A DNA stretch of 64,000 bases from Mucilaginibacter sp. PAMB04168 (GCF_039634365.2 NZ_CP155079.2:3782001-3846000); one strand, 5' to 3'; positions 44,056-53,985 are shown, counted from the stretch's first letter. The notes: generated by a model from the sequence alone, not told the origin. Numbers and translations are program-made.

Positions 44056-45174
44056 TTAAAACGCGTACACAGCTGCGAATAAAAATTGGCCGGCTGATTT
44101 ACTTGGTGCACCACTCTTTTTAAAGAAAGAAGCATCACTTTTGGCGTTATCTAAACGCACTTCAGGGATAAAAGTAAGCGGCCCGGCTTTCACATTAGCC
44201 GTTAAAGTAAATGCCTTTACGTTATCACCTGGGATAATATTGGAGTAAGCGGCACCTGTTTTGGCCTTATTTTTAAAAAACTCACCTCTTAAACCTAATG
44301 TTACGGCATCAGATACCGAGTATTGCGGATACAGTGCGGCACCGGAAAACCCTCCGCCATCTTCTGGCAATGATAGGGTTGCTGCATTTAAGCCCAATTT
44401 GAACTTGTTGGTTATTTGATAAGAGGTTGTTAAATCAACTTCAGTACCCGAAGCATAGCCGCTCAACAAATTCACATAGGCTGTCCAACCGGTAACCGGG
44501 CTTACCATTAGCTGTGCACCAAAAGTTGATACATCACGGCTTGATTGGTAACTGTTCCAGCTGTCATTAAATACGCCAGCCATCAGGCTTACCTTATCAG
44601 TAAAAGCATAAGTAAGCTTTACACCAGCATTTTGGAATGGACCGTTAGTAAATAAATAAGAAGTTGAGTAGTTGAAATTACCTACCGGCGATATCACCTC
44701 ATAACCTACAAAAGTAGCCATGTACCCCGCAGTAACGTTCAATTTATCGGTCAGATCATAACCTACATACAAGTTTTGAATGTGGAAGCTTTGGCTACCT
44801 ATTACATTGGTATTATTGTAAGGTACGCCATTATCATTAACAACAATACCGCCTGTTAAATCCTGATTGGGTATTGATTGCCCCTGACCACGCGGACCGA
44901 ACGACAATTCGCCTACAAACAAGGCCTTTTTATACTTCTTTTTTACTCCTAAATCAACCATTCCTATGGAAATAGAATTGGATTCATTGGCAAAGCTGGT
45001 AGCAATGTTTGCATTTTTTTTACCGGCAAAATCATACTTGTAATAAGTATCAACCGAGCCAAAGATAGTTAAGCCCGGATCGGCCGTTGCCGGGGTGGCC
45101 TTGGTCGTGTCTTGCGCCTGCGAAGCGTAGGCGGCAAACAATAGTGCACCTGCAAGTAAAAATTTCTTTTTCAT
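44056..45174 (-). CDS. outer-membrane beta-barrel porin-like protein
   Basis: The 372-residue protein has a signal peptide (MKKKFLLAGALLFAAYASQAQ). A beta-barrel with alternating hydrophobic strands follows (GLTIFGSVDTYYKYDFAG, FSYSTSYLFTNGPF-like hairpins, ending FLFAAVYAF with terminal Phe). It resembles the OmpL-like porin family (BBP2). The neighbouring ammonium transporter and divergent glnN suggest it admits small nitrogen compounds across the outer membrane; this is an inference from context. It has a separate terminator, and the amt terminator lies in the 194-base gap, so it is not in one operon with amt. Confidence 0.83.
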   Translation of the reverse strand: MKKKFLLAGALLFAAYASQAQDTTKATPATADPGLTIFGSVDTYYKYDFAGKKNANIATSFANESNSISIGMVDLGVKKKYKKALFVGELSFGPRGQGQSIPNQDLTGGIVVNDNGVPYNNTNVIGSQSFHIQNLYVGYDLTDKLNVTAGYMATFVGYEVISPVGNFNYSTSYLFTNGPFQNAGVKLTYAFTDKVSLMAGVFNDSWNSYQSSRDVSTFGAQLMVSPVTGWTAYVNLLSGYASGTEVDLTTSYQITNKFKLGLNAATLSLPEDGGGFSGAALYPQYSVSDAVTLGLRGEFFKNKAKTGAAYSNIIPGDNVKAFTLTANVKAGPLTFIPEVRLDNAKSDASFFKKSGAPSKSAGQFLFAAVYAF

Positions 45175-45325
45175 GTGTGATAATTTAATTAAGGGTTTGA
45201 TGTTGAATTAATTATACGTTTACCGAATGCCTTTGCAATAGACATAGCAATGGCTAACCAGCTATTTTGTTGAAATAACACGGGCAATTAAGCACGGCAA
45301 ATTTTCAGTTAATGAAGCAGATAAT

Positions 45326-45360
45326 AAAAGCGCTGCATTGGTATAAAATGCAGCGCTTTT
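45326..45360 (-). terminator. terminator of amt
   Basis: AAAAGCGCTGCATT (45326-45339) pairs perfectly over 14 bp with AATGCAGCGCTTTT (45347-45360) around GGTATAA. Confidence 0.88.
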
Positions 45361-45368
45361 ATTAATAT

Positions 45369-46712
45369 TTACACGGTAAGGCGTTGTGATGTGTAACGCT
45401 CGTCGTGCTGGCTGGCATCCAAACCAAGCTCTTCTTCTTCGGTAGTTACGCGAAGCGGCTCAATTAGGTTAACCAGTTTAAAAATCAGGAATGATACGAT
45501 AAAGCTAAATGGTATTACTACCGCAAGGCCTTTCAGTTGGGTAATCAGGAAACCCACGTCGCCATACAACGCACCGTTAGGGCCTCCTGCATTTACAGTT
45601 TTGGTAGCAAAAACACCGGTAAGGATCATACCTACTATACCTCCCACACCGTGGCAAGGGAATACATCTAACATATCATCAAGGCTGGTAGTAGTTTTCC
45701 AGTGTGCAACCAGGTTTGATATAATTGCCGCAATAAAGCCGATAAAGATACTTTGCGGAATTGCCACAAAACCTGCACCCGGCGTAATAGCAACTAAACC
45801 AACTACCGCACCTATACAAAAACCTAAAACCGATGGTTTTTTACCGCGCAGTACATCAAAAAACATCCATGATAAACCGGCAGCACCAGCAGCAGTATTA
45901 GTAGTAAGGAAAGCAGAAACAGCTAAAGGGTTTGCAGCCAGCGCAGAGCCTGCATTAAACCCAAACCAACCGAACCACAACAAACCGGTACCAATTAATA
46001 CATATGGAATGTTGGCGGGCGGAATTGATAAACCTTCAATATGAGCTTTGCGGCGTTTTAAAACAATAGCACCAGCCAAAGCAGCACAACCGGCTGAAAT
46101 GTGCACTACAGTACCACCGGCAAAATCCCACACACCCATTACCGCTAAAAAGCCTTTTGGATGCCAGCTCCAGTGTGCTAAAGGCGCATAAACCAGTAAG
46201 CTAAATAGAACAGTAAATAAAATGTAGGAAGTAAAACGTATACGTTCGGCAATAGCACCCACTACCAAGCCGGGAGTGATAATGGCAAACATTAACTGGA
46301 AAACGGCAAATAAAGAACGTGGAATGGTAGGAGCCAAATTCCATGGACCGCTTGAGTTCACACCTTTGAAGAAAAGGTGGGTACGCGGATCACCAATGAA
46401 ACCGCCAATAGAATCGCCAAAGCACAGGCTATAACCTACTACGATCCATAAAACAGTTACTACTCCGGCCGCTACCACACTTTTAATCATGGTCGACAAT
46501 ACGTTTTTCCGTGTCACCATACCGCCGTAGAAAAAGGCAAGACCTGGTGTCATCAGGAAAACTAGTGCTGAAGCCACAATTACCCAGGCAATGTCGGCAC
46601 CGTTATATTTGGTAACATCGGCAAAGTCTGGGAGAGCGGGAATAAAAATAGAAACGACCGCTATTGCGAGTAATACAATGAAAGGGAGATACCTTTTAAA
46701 CGAATTTTCCAT
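45369..46712 (-). CDS. amt: ammonium transporter
   Basis: The 447-residue protein has eleven membrane helices typical of Amt/MEP/Rh. Recognisable segments include FLMTPGLAFFYGGMV near helix 2, MFAIITPGLVVGAIAERIRF, DFAGGTVVHISAGCAALAGAI (the family signature around 195-215), and GLLWFGWFGFNAGSALAAN. The long C-terminal tail (ITTEEEELGLDASQHDERYT) could bind a PII protein; no glnK gene is seen here. It imports ammonium, likely together with glutamine synthetase III at 47080 under shared nitrogen control. Confidence 0.95.
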   Translation of the reverse strand: MENSFKRYLPFIVLLAIAVVSIFIPALPDFADVTKYNGADIAWVIVASALVFLMTPGLAFFYGGMVTRKNVLSTMIKSVVAAGVVTVLWIVVGYSLCFGDSIGGFIGDPRTHLFFKGVNSSGPWNLAPTIPRSLFAVFQLMFAIITPGLVVGAIAERIRFTSYILFTVLFSLLVYAPLAHWSWHPKGFLAVMGVWDFAGGTVVHISAGCAALAGAIVLKRRKAHIEGLSIPPANIPYVLIGTGLLWFGWFGFNAGSALAANPLAVSAFLTTNTAAGAAGLSWMFFDVLRGKKPSVLGFCIGAVVGLVAITPGAGFVAIPQSIFIGFIAAIISNLVAHWKTTTSLDDMLDVFPCHGVGGIVGMILTGVFATKTVNAGGPNGALYGDVGFLITQLKGLAVVIPFSFIVSFLIFKLVNLIEPLRVTTEEEELGLDASQHDERYTSQRLTV

Positions 46713-47079
46713 GCTTTTTTGTCTTTTTGGGTTAGTTTTTAATCATTAAGTGAATATTTTATTTAGTTTTTCTAAATTTAGCAACAAAAATGTAAAAAAC
46801 TACAAATATTTTTAATAAAATTTTGCCAAACACACATTTTGCCTAATAAAATATCTCTACTTACCTTACAGTACAATTAAATTCGTTTAACAATAAATCT
46901 TCTGGCGTTTTAGTTGGCGTTAGTTACATTCCCTTTAACTTTTGTTAGGTAACCTTATTATCCAAGTGATTTTTCGATCTCAACTAAGTATTTCACTACA
47001 TTTTTACATCAATTCCACCTATATATATAAGGTATAGCAGTATATTTGGCAACTTAAAGCCTTAAAGCAGCAGTTATAT
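46713..47079. other. divergent control region amt / glnN
   Basis: The 367-base AT-rich spacer carries a TATATTTG box for glnN (47041-47048) and, on the minus strand near 46790, a looser TACATTTT box for amt. Nothing resembling a known riboswitch or a long operator palindrome is visible. Nitrogen regulation here is likely but its site is not identified. Confidence 0.5.
47041..47048 (+). promoter_or_regulatory. -7 promoter box of glnN
   Basis: TATATTTG matches TAnnTTTG exactly, 31 bases before the glnN ATG. Confidence 0.5.
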
Positions 47080-49251
47080 ATGTCTAATATTCGTTTTCAG
47101 GCACTTCAAGCAGTGCTTACACGTACAATTCCTGAAGTAAAAGCACCGGCGGCAAAAATTTCAGAGTATTTCGGTTCTAACGTTTTCGATAAAAAGAAAA
47201 TGAAGGAATATTTATCTAGAGAAGCTTTTGAAAGCATTGCCAATTCCATAGATATGGGCGAGCCTGTTGAACGCGACATGGCCGACCAAGTGGCATCTGC
47301 CATGAAGGCTTGGGCATTAAGTAAAGGAGCTACACACTACACGCACTGGTTCCAGCCTTTAACCGGTACTACTGCTGAAAAACACGACGCTTTTTTTGAG
47401 CCAACATCCGACGGAGCTATTGAAAAATTCAGTGGCGACGCATTGGCACAGCAGGAACCTGATGCTTCCAGCTTTCCAAATGGTGGCATACGTAATACTT
47501 TTGAAGCCCGCGGTTATACCGCCTGGGATCCCTCCTCGCCGGCTTTCATCATGGGCCGTACATTGTGTATCCCTACGGTATTTGTTTCTTACACTGGCGA
47601 AGCACTTGATTATAAAGTACCTTTATTAAAGGCGCTGAACGCGCTGGATAAGGCAGCTGTTGACGTAGCGCAGTATTTTGACAAAAGCATTGAAAAGGTA
47701 AATGCTTCGTTAGGTATTGAGCAAGAGTACTTTTTAGTTGATTTAGCTTTATTTAACGCCCGCCCCGATCTTTATTTAACCGGCCGTACGCTGTTCGGTC
47801 ACATGTCGGCCAAAAACCAGCAACTGGAAGATCACTACTTTGGCTCTATACCAAGCAGGGTGTACGTCTTTATGCAGGATTTTGAGAACGAAGCGCTGCA
47901 ATTAGGCATCCCGTTAAAAACACGCCATAACGAAGTAGCGCCCTCTCAATTTGAGTGTGCACCAGTTTACGAAGAAATTAATCTGGCTATTGACCATAAC
48001 CAGCTGTTAATGGATATCATGGATCGTGTGGGCAAGCGTCATAACTTTAAAGTTTTGCTGCACGAAAAACCATACGCCGGCGTAAATGGCTCGGGCAAGC
48101 ATAATAATTGGAGCATGATTACCAATACAGGTAAAAATCTGCTTTCGCCAGGTAAAACGCCAAAGAGCAACCTCATGTTCCTTACGTTTTTTGTAAACAC
48201 CATTAAAGCAGTTTATGAGCATGCTGATCTGTTACGAGCATCTATCGCATCAGTAAATAACGACCACCGGCTGGGAGCCAACGAGGCGCCGCCTGCTATT
48301 ATATCTATATTTTTGGGCAGCCAGCTGAGCGATGTGCTCGACGAGATAGAGACCTCACGCATCAGCAAAAAAGCTAAGGAAGAAGCTTTGTTATGGCAAG
48401 GCATACCTAAAATACCTCAGATATTACAGGATAACACTGACCGTAACCGCACCTCACCTTTTGCCTTCACCGGTAATAAATTTGAGTTACGCGCTGTAGG
48501 GTCATCGGCCAACTCAGCTAACCCCATGACCATCCTGAACCTGATCGTAGCCGATCAGTTGAAGAAATTTAAGGTTGAGGTTGATAAGTTGCTAAAAAAA
48601 GGCGAAAAGAAAGATGTAGCCTTGTTAACCATCATAAAAAGGTATATCAAGGAATCCAAATCAATACGTTTTGAGGGAAATGGTTACAGTGATGAATGGC
48701 AGCAATTGGCTGAAGAACGTAACCTGGCCAACATTAAAACTACACCAAAGGCCCTTGATGCACTCATTAGCGAAAAAGCGGAAACGGTATTTGAAAGTAC
48801 CGGTGTATTTACTCGCCGCGAAGCACAAGCGCGCCATGAAGTGCTGTTAGACGATTTTTATAAAAAACTCCAGATTGAGGCCCGTGTTATGGGCGAACTG
48901 GTAAATAATGTTATTATCCCTGCAGCTATCAACTACCAAACCAAGCTAGTAGAGAACGTAAGAGGCTTAAAAGATATTGGCTTAAAAGAGGATGTCTACG
49001 CTGCGCAAATGGACATTATTAAAAAGCTTGCCGAGCACATCAACTTCATCAAAACCAACAATGACGAGATGGTTGACGAACGCAGGAAAGCTAACGTAAT
49101 TGAAGATGCCCGCGACAGAGCCATTGCCTATGACGAAAAGGTAAAGGCTTACTTCGACCCAATCCGTTACCATGTAGACAAGCTGGAGCAATTGGTAGAC
49201 GATGCCTTGTGGCCATTACCTAAATTCAGGGAATTGTTATTTATTAAATAG
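47080..49251 (+). CDS. glnN: glutamine synthetase type III
   Basis: GS III makes glutamine from glutamate, ammonia and ATP, and is the form typical of Bacteroidota. The 723-residue length matches (about 725-730), much longer than GS I. Blocks seen are LGIEQEYFLVD (catalytic Glu near 210), KTRHNEVAPSQFE, and HEKPYAGVNGSGKHNNWSM near 335. Also present are VNNDHRLGANEAPPAI and NRTSPFAFTGNKFELRAVGSSAN. A C-terminal helical part ends the protein. It is divergent from amt, so both could respond to nitrogen limitation. A 23-bp palindromic terminator begins one base after its stop. Confidence 0.97.
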   Translation: MSNIRFQALQAVLTRTIPEVKAPAAKISEYFGSNVFDKKKMKEYLSREAFESIANSIDMGEPVERDMADQVASAMKAWALSKGATHYTHWFQPLTGTTAEKHDAFFEPTSDGAIEKFSGDALAQQEPDASSFPNGGIRNTFEARGYTAWDPSSPAFIMGRTLCIPTVFVSYTGEALDYKVPLLKALNALDKAAVDVAQYFDKSIEKVNASLGIEQEYFLVDLALFNARPDLYLTGRTLFGHMSAKNQQLEDHYFGSIPSRVYVFMQDFENEALQLGIPLKTRHNEVAPSQFECAPVYEEINLAIDHNQLLMDIMDRVGKRHNFKVLLHEKPYAGVNGSGKHNNWSMITNTGKNLLSPGKTPKSNLMFLTFFVNTIKAVYEHADLLRASIASVNNDHRLGANEAPPAIISIFLGSQLSDVLDEIETSRISKKAKEEALLWQGIPKIPQILQDNTDRNRTSPFAFTGNKFELRAVGSSANSANPMTILNLIVADQLKKFKVEVDKLLKKGEKKDVALLTIIKRYIKESKSIRFEGNGYSDEWQQLAEERNLANIKTTPKALDALISEKAETVFESTGVFTRREAQARHEVLLDDFYKKLQIEARVMGELVNNVIIPAAINYQTKLVENVRGLKDIGLKEDVYAAQMDIIKKLAEHINFIKTNNDEMVDERRKANVIEDARDRAIAYDEKVKAYFDPIRYHVDKLEQLVDDALWPLPKFRELLFIK

Positions 49252-49298
49252 TTATAAAACAAGAAAGCCTCCAAATTGGAGGCTTTCTTGTTTTATAA
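49252..49298. terminator. bidirectional terminator, 47-base near-perfect palindrome
   Basis: The arm 49252-49274 is the exact reverse complement of 49276-49298, with a single central base. It contains AAGAAAGCCTCC/GGAGGCTTTCTT and A4/T4 flanks, between converging glnN and the cystathionine beta-synthase gene. The centre must open to make a loop. Confidence 0.85.
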
Positions 49299-49313
49299 TC
49301 AGCAAGTGTGTGA

Positions 49314-50675
49314 TTAAGCTGATATCGCGTTGATAATGTCGTATTGCGTAATAATCTCAATCTTGCCTTCCTCATCTTCAACCAGTACGGCAATATTGTC
49401 TTTGTTAATCATGCTCGATATTTTATCTATAGAAGCATTTAAGTCAACAAACGGAAATGGTGCAGTAGTGATAGTTTGTACCGGCTGAGATTTAAGCGCG
49501 GGGTTCTCCAACAAAGCATCCAAAATATCGCTTTCGGTAATCTTACCTATTACCATACCCTGTTGTGTAACCGGAATTTGCGAGATATTAAGCGTTTTAA
49601 TGGTATTAATAGCCTCTAAAACCGTTTTCTCCGTATCAATAGTAACAATCTCCGTACTTTCCTTTTTGCGGATAATATCGCGGGCCGTCAACTTATCGTC
49701 TTTCAGGAAACCTCGCTCGCGCAGCCAATCCTCATTATACATTTTACCCAGGTAACGCGTACCATGATCGGGGAAAATGATCACAACCACATCTCCTTCT
49801 TTGAAACGGTCTTTCATTTGCAGCACACCGGCCACTGCCGATCCGGTCGAATTGCCAGCAAAAATGCCTTCTTGCATGGCTATTTGGCGGGTCATTAAGG
49901 CGGCATCCTTATCGCTCACTTTTTCAAAGTGGTCAATTAAGCTGAAGTCAACGTTTTGCGGTAAAAAGTCTTCACCAATACCCTCGGTGATGTATGGATA
50001 AATTTCATTCTTATCAAATATTCCAGTCTCTTTGTACTTCTTAAATATAGAACCGTAAGTATCAATACCCAACACCTGTATATTGGGGTTCTTTTCTTTT
50101 AAAAACCTGGCCGTGCCTGATATAGTACCGCCAGTACCTACTCCCACCACTAAATGAGTGATCTTTCCTTCCGTTTGTTCCCATATCTCAGGACCGGTTT
50201 GCTCGTAATGAGCCTGAGAGTTCGACAAGTTATCATATTGGTTGGGCTTCCACGAATTAGGTACTTCTTTCTCTAAACGTGAGGATACTGAATAATATGA
50301 GCGCGGATCTTCGGGCTCCACGTTAGTGGGGCATACAATTACCTCAGCACCAAAAGCGCGCAGGGCGTCAAACTTTTCTTTTGATTGCTTATCGGTACTG
50401 GTGAAAATACATTTGTAGCCTTTAATAACGGCGGCAATGGCCAGACCCATGCCCGTATTGCCCGATGTACCTTCAATGATGGTTCCGCCCGGTTTCAGGC
50501 GACCGTCCTTTTCGGCATCTTCTATCATCTTTAAGGCCATACGGTCTTTAATAGAGTTACCGGGGTTGGTGGTTTCTATCTTAGCCAGCACGGTAGCCTT
50601 AATATCCTTTGTTATTTTATTGAGCTTAACCATGGGCGTATTGCCAATGGTTTCCAGTATATTATTACTCCACAT
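49314..50675 (-). CDS. cystathionine beta-synthase (PLP domain plus CBS pair)
   Basis: The 453-residue protein joins a fold-type II PLP enzyme (about 1-320) to two C-terminal CBS domains (about 335-453). The PLP Lys is in NPGNSIKDRMAL (about residue 41-42), the substrate loop in EGTSGNTGMGLA, and the phosphate loop in GVGTGGTISGTARFLK. The CBS pair (EIVTIDTEKTVLEAI, then ITQYDI) may bind an adenosyl ligand such as SAM. It condenses serine and homocysteine to cystathionine; a cysteine-synthase activity is an alternative. It stands alone, opposed to glnN. Confidence 0.92.
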   Translation of the reverse strand: MWSNNILETIGNTPMVKLNKITKDIKATVLAKIETTNPGNSIKDRMALKMIEDAEKDGRLKPGGTIIEGTSGNTGMGLAIAAVIKGYKCIFTSTDKQSKEKFDALRAFGAEVIVCPTNVEPEDPRSYYSVSSRLEKEVPNSWKPNQYDNLSNSQAHYEQTGPEIWEQTEGKITHLVVGVGTGGTISGTARFLKEKNPNIQVLGIDTYGSIFKKYKETGIFDKNEIYPYITEGIGEDFLPQNVDFSLIDHFEKVSDKDAALMTRQIAMQEGIFAGNSTGSAVAGVLQMKDRFKEGDVVVIIFPDHGTRYLGKMYNEDWLRERGFLKDDKLTARDIIRKKESTEIVTIDTEKTVLEAINTIKTLNISQIPVTQQGMVIGKITESDILDALLENPALKSQPVQTITTAPFPFVDLNASIDKISSMINKDNIAVLVEDEEGKIEIITQYDIINAISA

Positions 50676-50931
50676 AGTTAGTAGACAAATTTGGGATTAT
50701 TAAATGAATATAAAAGTTTTAGTTGCAGAAATTATCGCAACCTCACATTTATACAGGATCAAGAAATAGCCGAACAGCGAATTACGCAAACCTACAAAGC
50801 TTGGTTAGCTGCATAATAATAAAGGCGTCCCCCTATCGGGTCATGCTTTAGGTTCATACTGCACAGGCCTTAGTCACGGGCCGGTACCCACTTCAATTTT
50901 TAACGCAGGGTGTGCGAAAGCCTCTGTTGTA
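50676..50931. other. spacer between the CBS and class IV aminotransferase genes
   Basis: A few short frames are open (for example one from ATG 50705 reading NIKVLVAEIIATSHLY), but none continues or has a recognisable family. No repeat or strong hairpin is evident. Confidence 0.45.
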
Positions 50932-51774
50932 TTAACCTTGCACTTTGTTCACCTCGTCAATCAGCATTTTGCTTAAGCCGTTAAAGTATCGTTTAATGCC
51001 ATATCCTATCACCCATTGTATGCCACGGGTGGCATTAGTAACAAACACCTCATCTGCTTCGTGCAAAATATCCGGGTTAATCTGCGCTTCGGTAACTGGA
51101 ATCTCCTTTGCTATGCATAGGTTGATGACCACCTGCCGCATTATGCCGGCCACGCAGCCCTCACTTAACGCAGGCGTGTATAAATGGTCCTTGTACCACA
51201 CAAACACGTTCGAACTGATACTTTCACACAAAAAGCCACCCTGGTTTAGCAAAAATACGTCGTCGAGCCGGTGTTCAGTTTTATAAAGGCCTGCCATTAC
51301 ATAAGGCAGGGAATTACAGGTTTTGTAGTTAGAAAGGAAATTTACAGGCTTAAGCAATTCGGTATACACGTCCATTATAAGCCCCTTTTGGTTGAGGCGA
51401 TAATTAGAAACTTCATCGGGCTGCAGCTCCAAACACCAGCCCGATTTATTGTCATTGGGCGTATACAAACCATCAGCATCACGGTAAACTGTTAAGCGTA
51501 GCCGGCCATTTTTGGCCTTATTCCAAACAGCCAGCTCTTCGGCCTTATCCTTTAAAAACCAGGAATCCAACAGACTATACCCTTCCAGCTTCAGCGCCTT
51601 CATTCCTTGTTGCAGGCGATCGGCGTGCAAATCGGCGAACTTAAGCTGTCCATTTACCAGGCGCATGCTCTCAAACAAACCATCACCATATTTAAAAGCC
51701 CGGTTAGCAACCGTTAGCAAAGCATTGTCAGCAGGTAACAGCTGACCGTTAAAATTTACAAAAAAAGGCATCAT
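50932..51774 (-). CDS. class IV aminotransferase (PabC/aminodeoxychorismate lyase-like)
   Basis: The 280-residue protein belongs to fold-type IV PLP enzymes. It has VANRAFKYGDGLFESMRLVNG, the PLP Lys in SNYKTCNSLPYVMAG (about 148), GGFLCESISSNVFVWYKDHLYTP and ATRGIQWV. The closest roles are 4-amino-4-deoxychorismate lyase (folate) or a branched-chain or D-amino-acid transaminase; the sequence cannot decide. A pabB gene lies 11 kb away, which favours the folate role. It is 20 bases upstream of the RluD gene on the same strand, so they may be co-transcribed. Confidence 0.85.
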   Translation of the reverse strand: MMPFFVNFNGQLLPADNALLTVANRAFKYGDGLFESMRLVNGQLKFADLHADRLQQGMKALKLEGYSLLDSWFLKDKAEELAVWNKAKNGRLRLTVYRDADGLYTPNDNKSGWCLELQPDEVSNYRLNQKGLIMDVYTELLKPVNFLSNYKTCNSLPYVMAGLYKTEHRLDDVFLLNQGGFLCESISSNVFVWYKDHLYTPALSEGCVAGIMRQVVINLCIAKEIPVTEAQINPDILHEADEVFVTNATRGIQWVIGYGIKRYFNGLSKMLIDEVNKVQG

Positions 51775-51794
51775 GCAATGGTGTAAACAACTTT

Positions 51795-52838
51795 TCAGGC
51801 ATTTTGCTCTACTGAGCCGCTAATATATTTTCGCCATTTTTGTAAAACGGCATCAAAATCGGCAGGCAGAGGCGCCTCAAAGTAAATGTATTTGCGGGTA
51901 GTTGGGTGCACAAACCCTAAACTTTGTGCGTGAAGGGCCTGGCGAGGCATCAGCTCAAAACAGTTTTCTATAAACTGCTTGTACTTATTAAAGGTAGTTC
52001 CCTTTAAAATCTTATCACCACCATAGTTGGCATCACTAAATAAAGGATGTCCTATGTGTTTCATATGTGCTCTGATCTGATGCGTGCGCCCGGTTTCCAA
52101 TTGGCACTCAATTAGTGTAACATACCCAAAGCGTTCTAAAACTTTATAATGCGTTACCGACCATTTACCTTTGCTTTCATCTTCATAAACCGACATTACG
52201 CGCCTATCTGCAATGCTGCGGCCAATATAGCCACTTACCGTACCATCCTCCTCCAGATCTCCCCAGGCAAGGGCCATGTATTTGCGCGTAATAGTATGCT
52301 CATAAAACTGACGTGCGAGCCAGGCCATAGCCCGCTCGTTTTTACTAATGAGCAGCAAGCCCGATGTGTCCTTATCTATCCGGTGCACCAGCCCCGGCCT
52401 GCCATCGTTACCCGGCAATGTGGGCAATTGCTGAAAGTGATACACCAGGCCATTAACTAACGTGCCTGTATAATTATTATAACCGGGATGAACTACCAGC
52501 CCGGCCGGTTTATTTATAACTAAAACGTCGTCATCCTCGTAAACAATGTTTAATGGAATGTTCTCGGGGTAAACTTCGGTATCACGTGGCGGATGTGGCA
52601 ACACAACCGAAATAACATCCTGCGGTTTAACCTTATAGCTGGATTTGGCTGGCTTTTCATTCACCAGCACATTACCTAGCTCAATAGCGTTTTGTATGCG
52701 GTTGCGTGATGCATTCTCTATCCGGTGCATCAAAAATTTATCTATTCGGAGCAGCGATTGCCCCTTATCAACCACAACGCGAAGGTGCTCATACAGATCC
52801 TGTTCGTCAGGCTCATTAAATGCTGTATCTGTTAACAT
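51795..52838 (-). CDS. RluD-type 23S rRNA pseudouridine synthase
   Basis: The 347-residue product (ATG 52838; an ATG at 52877 would add 13 atypical residues) has an N-terminal S4 domain (LRIDKFLMHRIENASRNRIQNAIELGNVLVN). The RluA-family catalytic domain follows, with GLVHRIDKDTSGLLLISKNERA holding the catalytic Asp. LETGRTHQIRAHMKHIGHPLFSDANYGG also fits. It isomerises uridines in 23S rRNA helix 69. The gene lies upstream of the class IV aminotransferase on the same strand. Confidence 0.93.
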   Translation of the reverse strand: MLTDTAFNEPDEQDLYEHLRVVVDKGQSLLRIDKFLMHRIENASRNRIQNAIELGNVLVNEKPAKSSYKVKPQDVISVVLPHPPRDTEVYPENIPLNIVYEDDDVLVINKPAGLVVHPGYNNYTGTLVNGLVYHFQQLPTLPGNDGRPGLVHRIDKDTSGLLLISKNERAMAWLARQFYEHTITRKYMALAWGDLEEDGTVSGYIGRSIADRRVMSVYEDESKGKWSVTHYKVLERFGYVTLIECQLETGRTHQIRAHMKHIGHPLFSDANYGGDKILKGTTFNKYKQFIENCFELMPRQALHAQSLGFVHPTTRKYIYFEAPLPADFDAVLQKWRKYISGSVEQNA

Positions 52839-52905
52839 CGGCGCAAAAATACGGCTTTTTAAGCCGGCAGTTGTCAAGTAATTTTTTATTAACTTTTATA
52901 TATAT

Positions 52906-53976
52906 ATGAAAAAACTTTTGCCCCTTATCACAATCATCACGCTGGCTGCAACGCAGGTTAAAGCGCAAGACGATGGTATAGCGCAATTACTTAAAACAGC
53001 ACCAGGCGATGCAGGAAAGTTGATTGGTGCATATGCTAACCCGCTTTTTAAGGGCCTGGGCACCGGCTTAAATAACGGCTGGACCAACACTGCAAAAACT
53101 AAAGGCCTGTTAGGCTTTGAACTAAGAGTATCGGCATCGGGTGTGTTTGTGCCCACTGCTGATAAAACTTTTGATGTTACGAGAATTGGCTTATCAAGCA
53201 GTGTACGTCCTGTTCAGGGTAGCCCCAGCATTACACCTACTATTGGTGGCAGTAATGACACCAAGCCAGCTACATTGGGCATATACTCCAACATAGCCGG
53301 CACAGAAGCCGAGGTTGACCGCTTCACCTTACCTGCACGTGTTACCCCTATTATACCGGCCCCGCAATTACAGCTCACCGTAGGTTTGATACACCATACC
53401 GATGTAACTATACGTGCCATTCCTAAAATAAAGGCAGGTGATGATGTAGGTTCTATAGGTATGATTGGCTTTGGCTTCAAACACAACATCATGGAAGATA
53501 TTTTTGGCGGTGTTGGCGGTAAACTAGTTCCTTTTGATTTAGCAATCGCTGCTGGTTATACCCGCATCAACTATGAACTACCGGTACAGGTGCGCCCAAG
53601 TTCGGGCAAAGTGCCGGAGCCGGGCAGTGTTGGCCGTACCGACTTCAGCACCCAACGCTTAGACGGACACTTTAACGGCTTTAACGTGCAAGCTATTTTT
53701 TCAAAAAAACTATTGGCTTTTACCCCTTTCGCGGCTTTGGGCTACAATACTTCTAAAACCGATGTTGGTTTATACGGAAATTTTCCGGTGACCAATGGTG
53801 CTGCAACCTACACGGTATACACTGATCCGGTTCGTATTAATGATAAAAGCAACGGCATTAATAGCTTCAAGGTAGATGCCGGCTTTCAGCTGGATCTGGC
53901 GTTCTTTAAATTCTATGCATCCGGAAGTTTAGGTAATTACAAATCAGTTACTACAGGTATTGGTTTAGGCTTGTAA
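52906..53976 (+). CDS. secreted DUF6588-like outer-membrane protein
   Basis: The 356-residue protein has a signal peptide (MKKLLPLITIITLAATQVKAQ). The mature part alternates short beta-strands and glycines and ends in GNYKSVTTGIGLGL, fitting an outer-membrane barrel. Segments such as PQLQLTVGLIHHTDVTIRAIPKIK and GFGFKHNIMEDIFG resemble the Bacteroidota DUF6588 family, but I am not certain of the family name. Function is unknown. It is followed after 9 bases by the PLP enzyme gene. Confidence 0.7.
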   Translation: MKKLLPLITIITLAATQVKAQDDGIAQLLKTAPGDAGKLIGAYANPLFKGLGTGLNNGWTNTAKTKGLLGFELRVSASGVFVPTADKTFDVTRIGLSSSVRPVQGSPSITPTIGGSNDTKPATLGIYSNIAGTEAEVDRFTLPARVTPIIPAPQLQLTVGLIHHTDVTIRAIPKIKAGDDVGSIGMIGFGFKHNIMEDIFGGVGGKLVPFDLAIAAGYTRINYELPVQVRPSSGKVPEPGSVGRTDFSTQRLDGHFNGFNVQAIFSKKLLAFTPFAALGYNTSKTDVGLYGNFPVTNGAATYTVYTDPVRINDKSNGINSFKVDAGFQLDLAFFKFYASGSLGNYKSVTTGIGLGL

Positions 53977-53985
53977 ATTTGCCTA

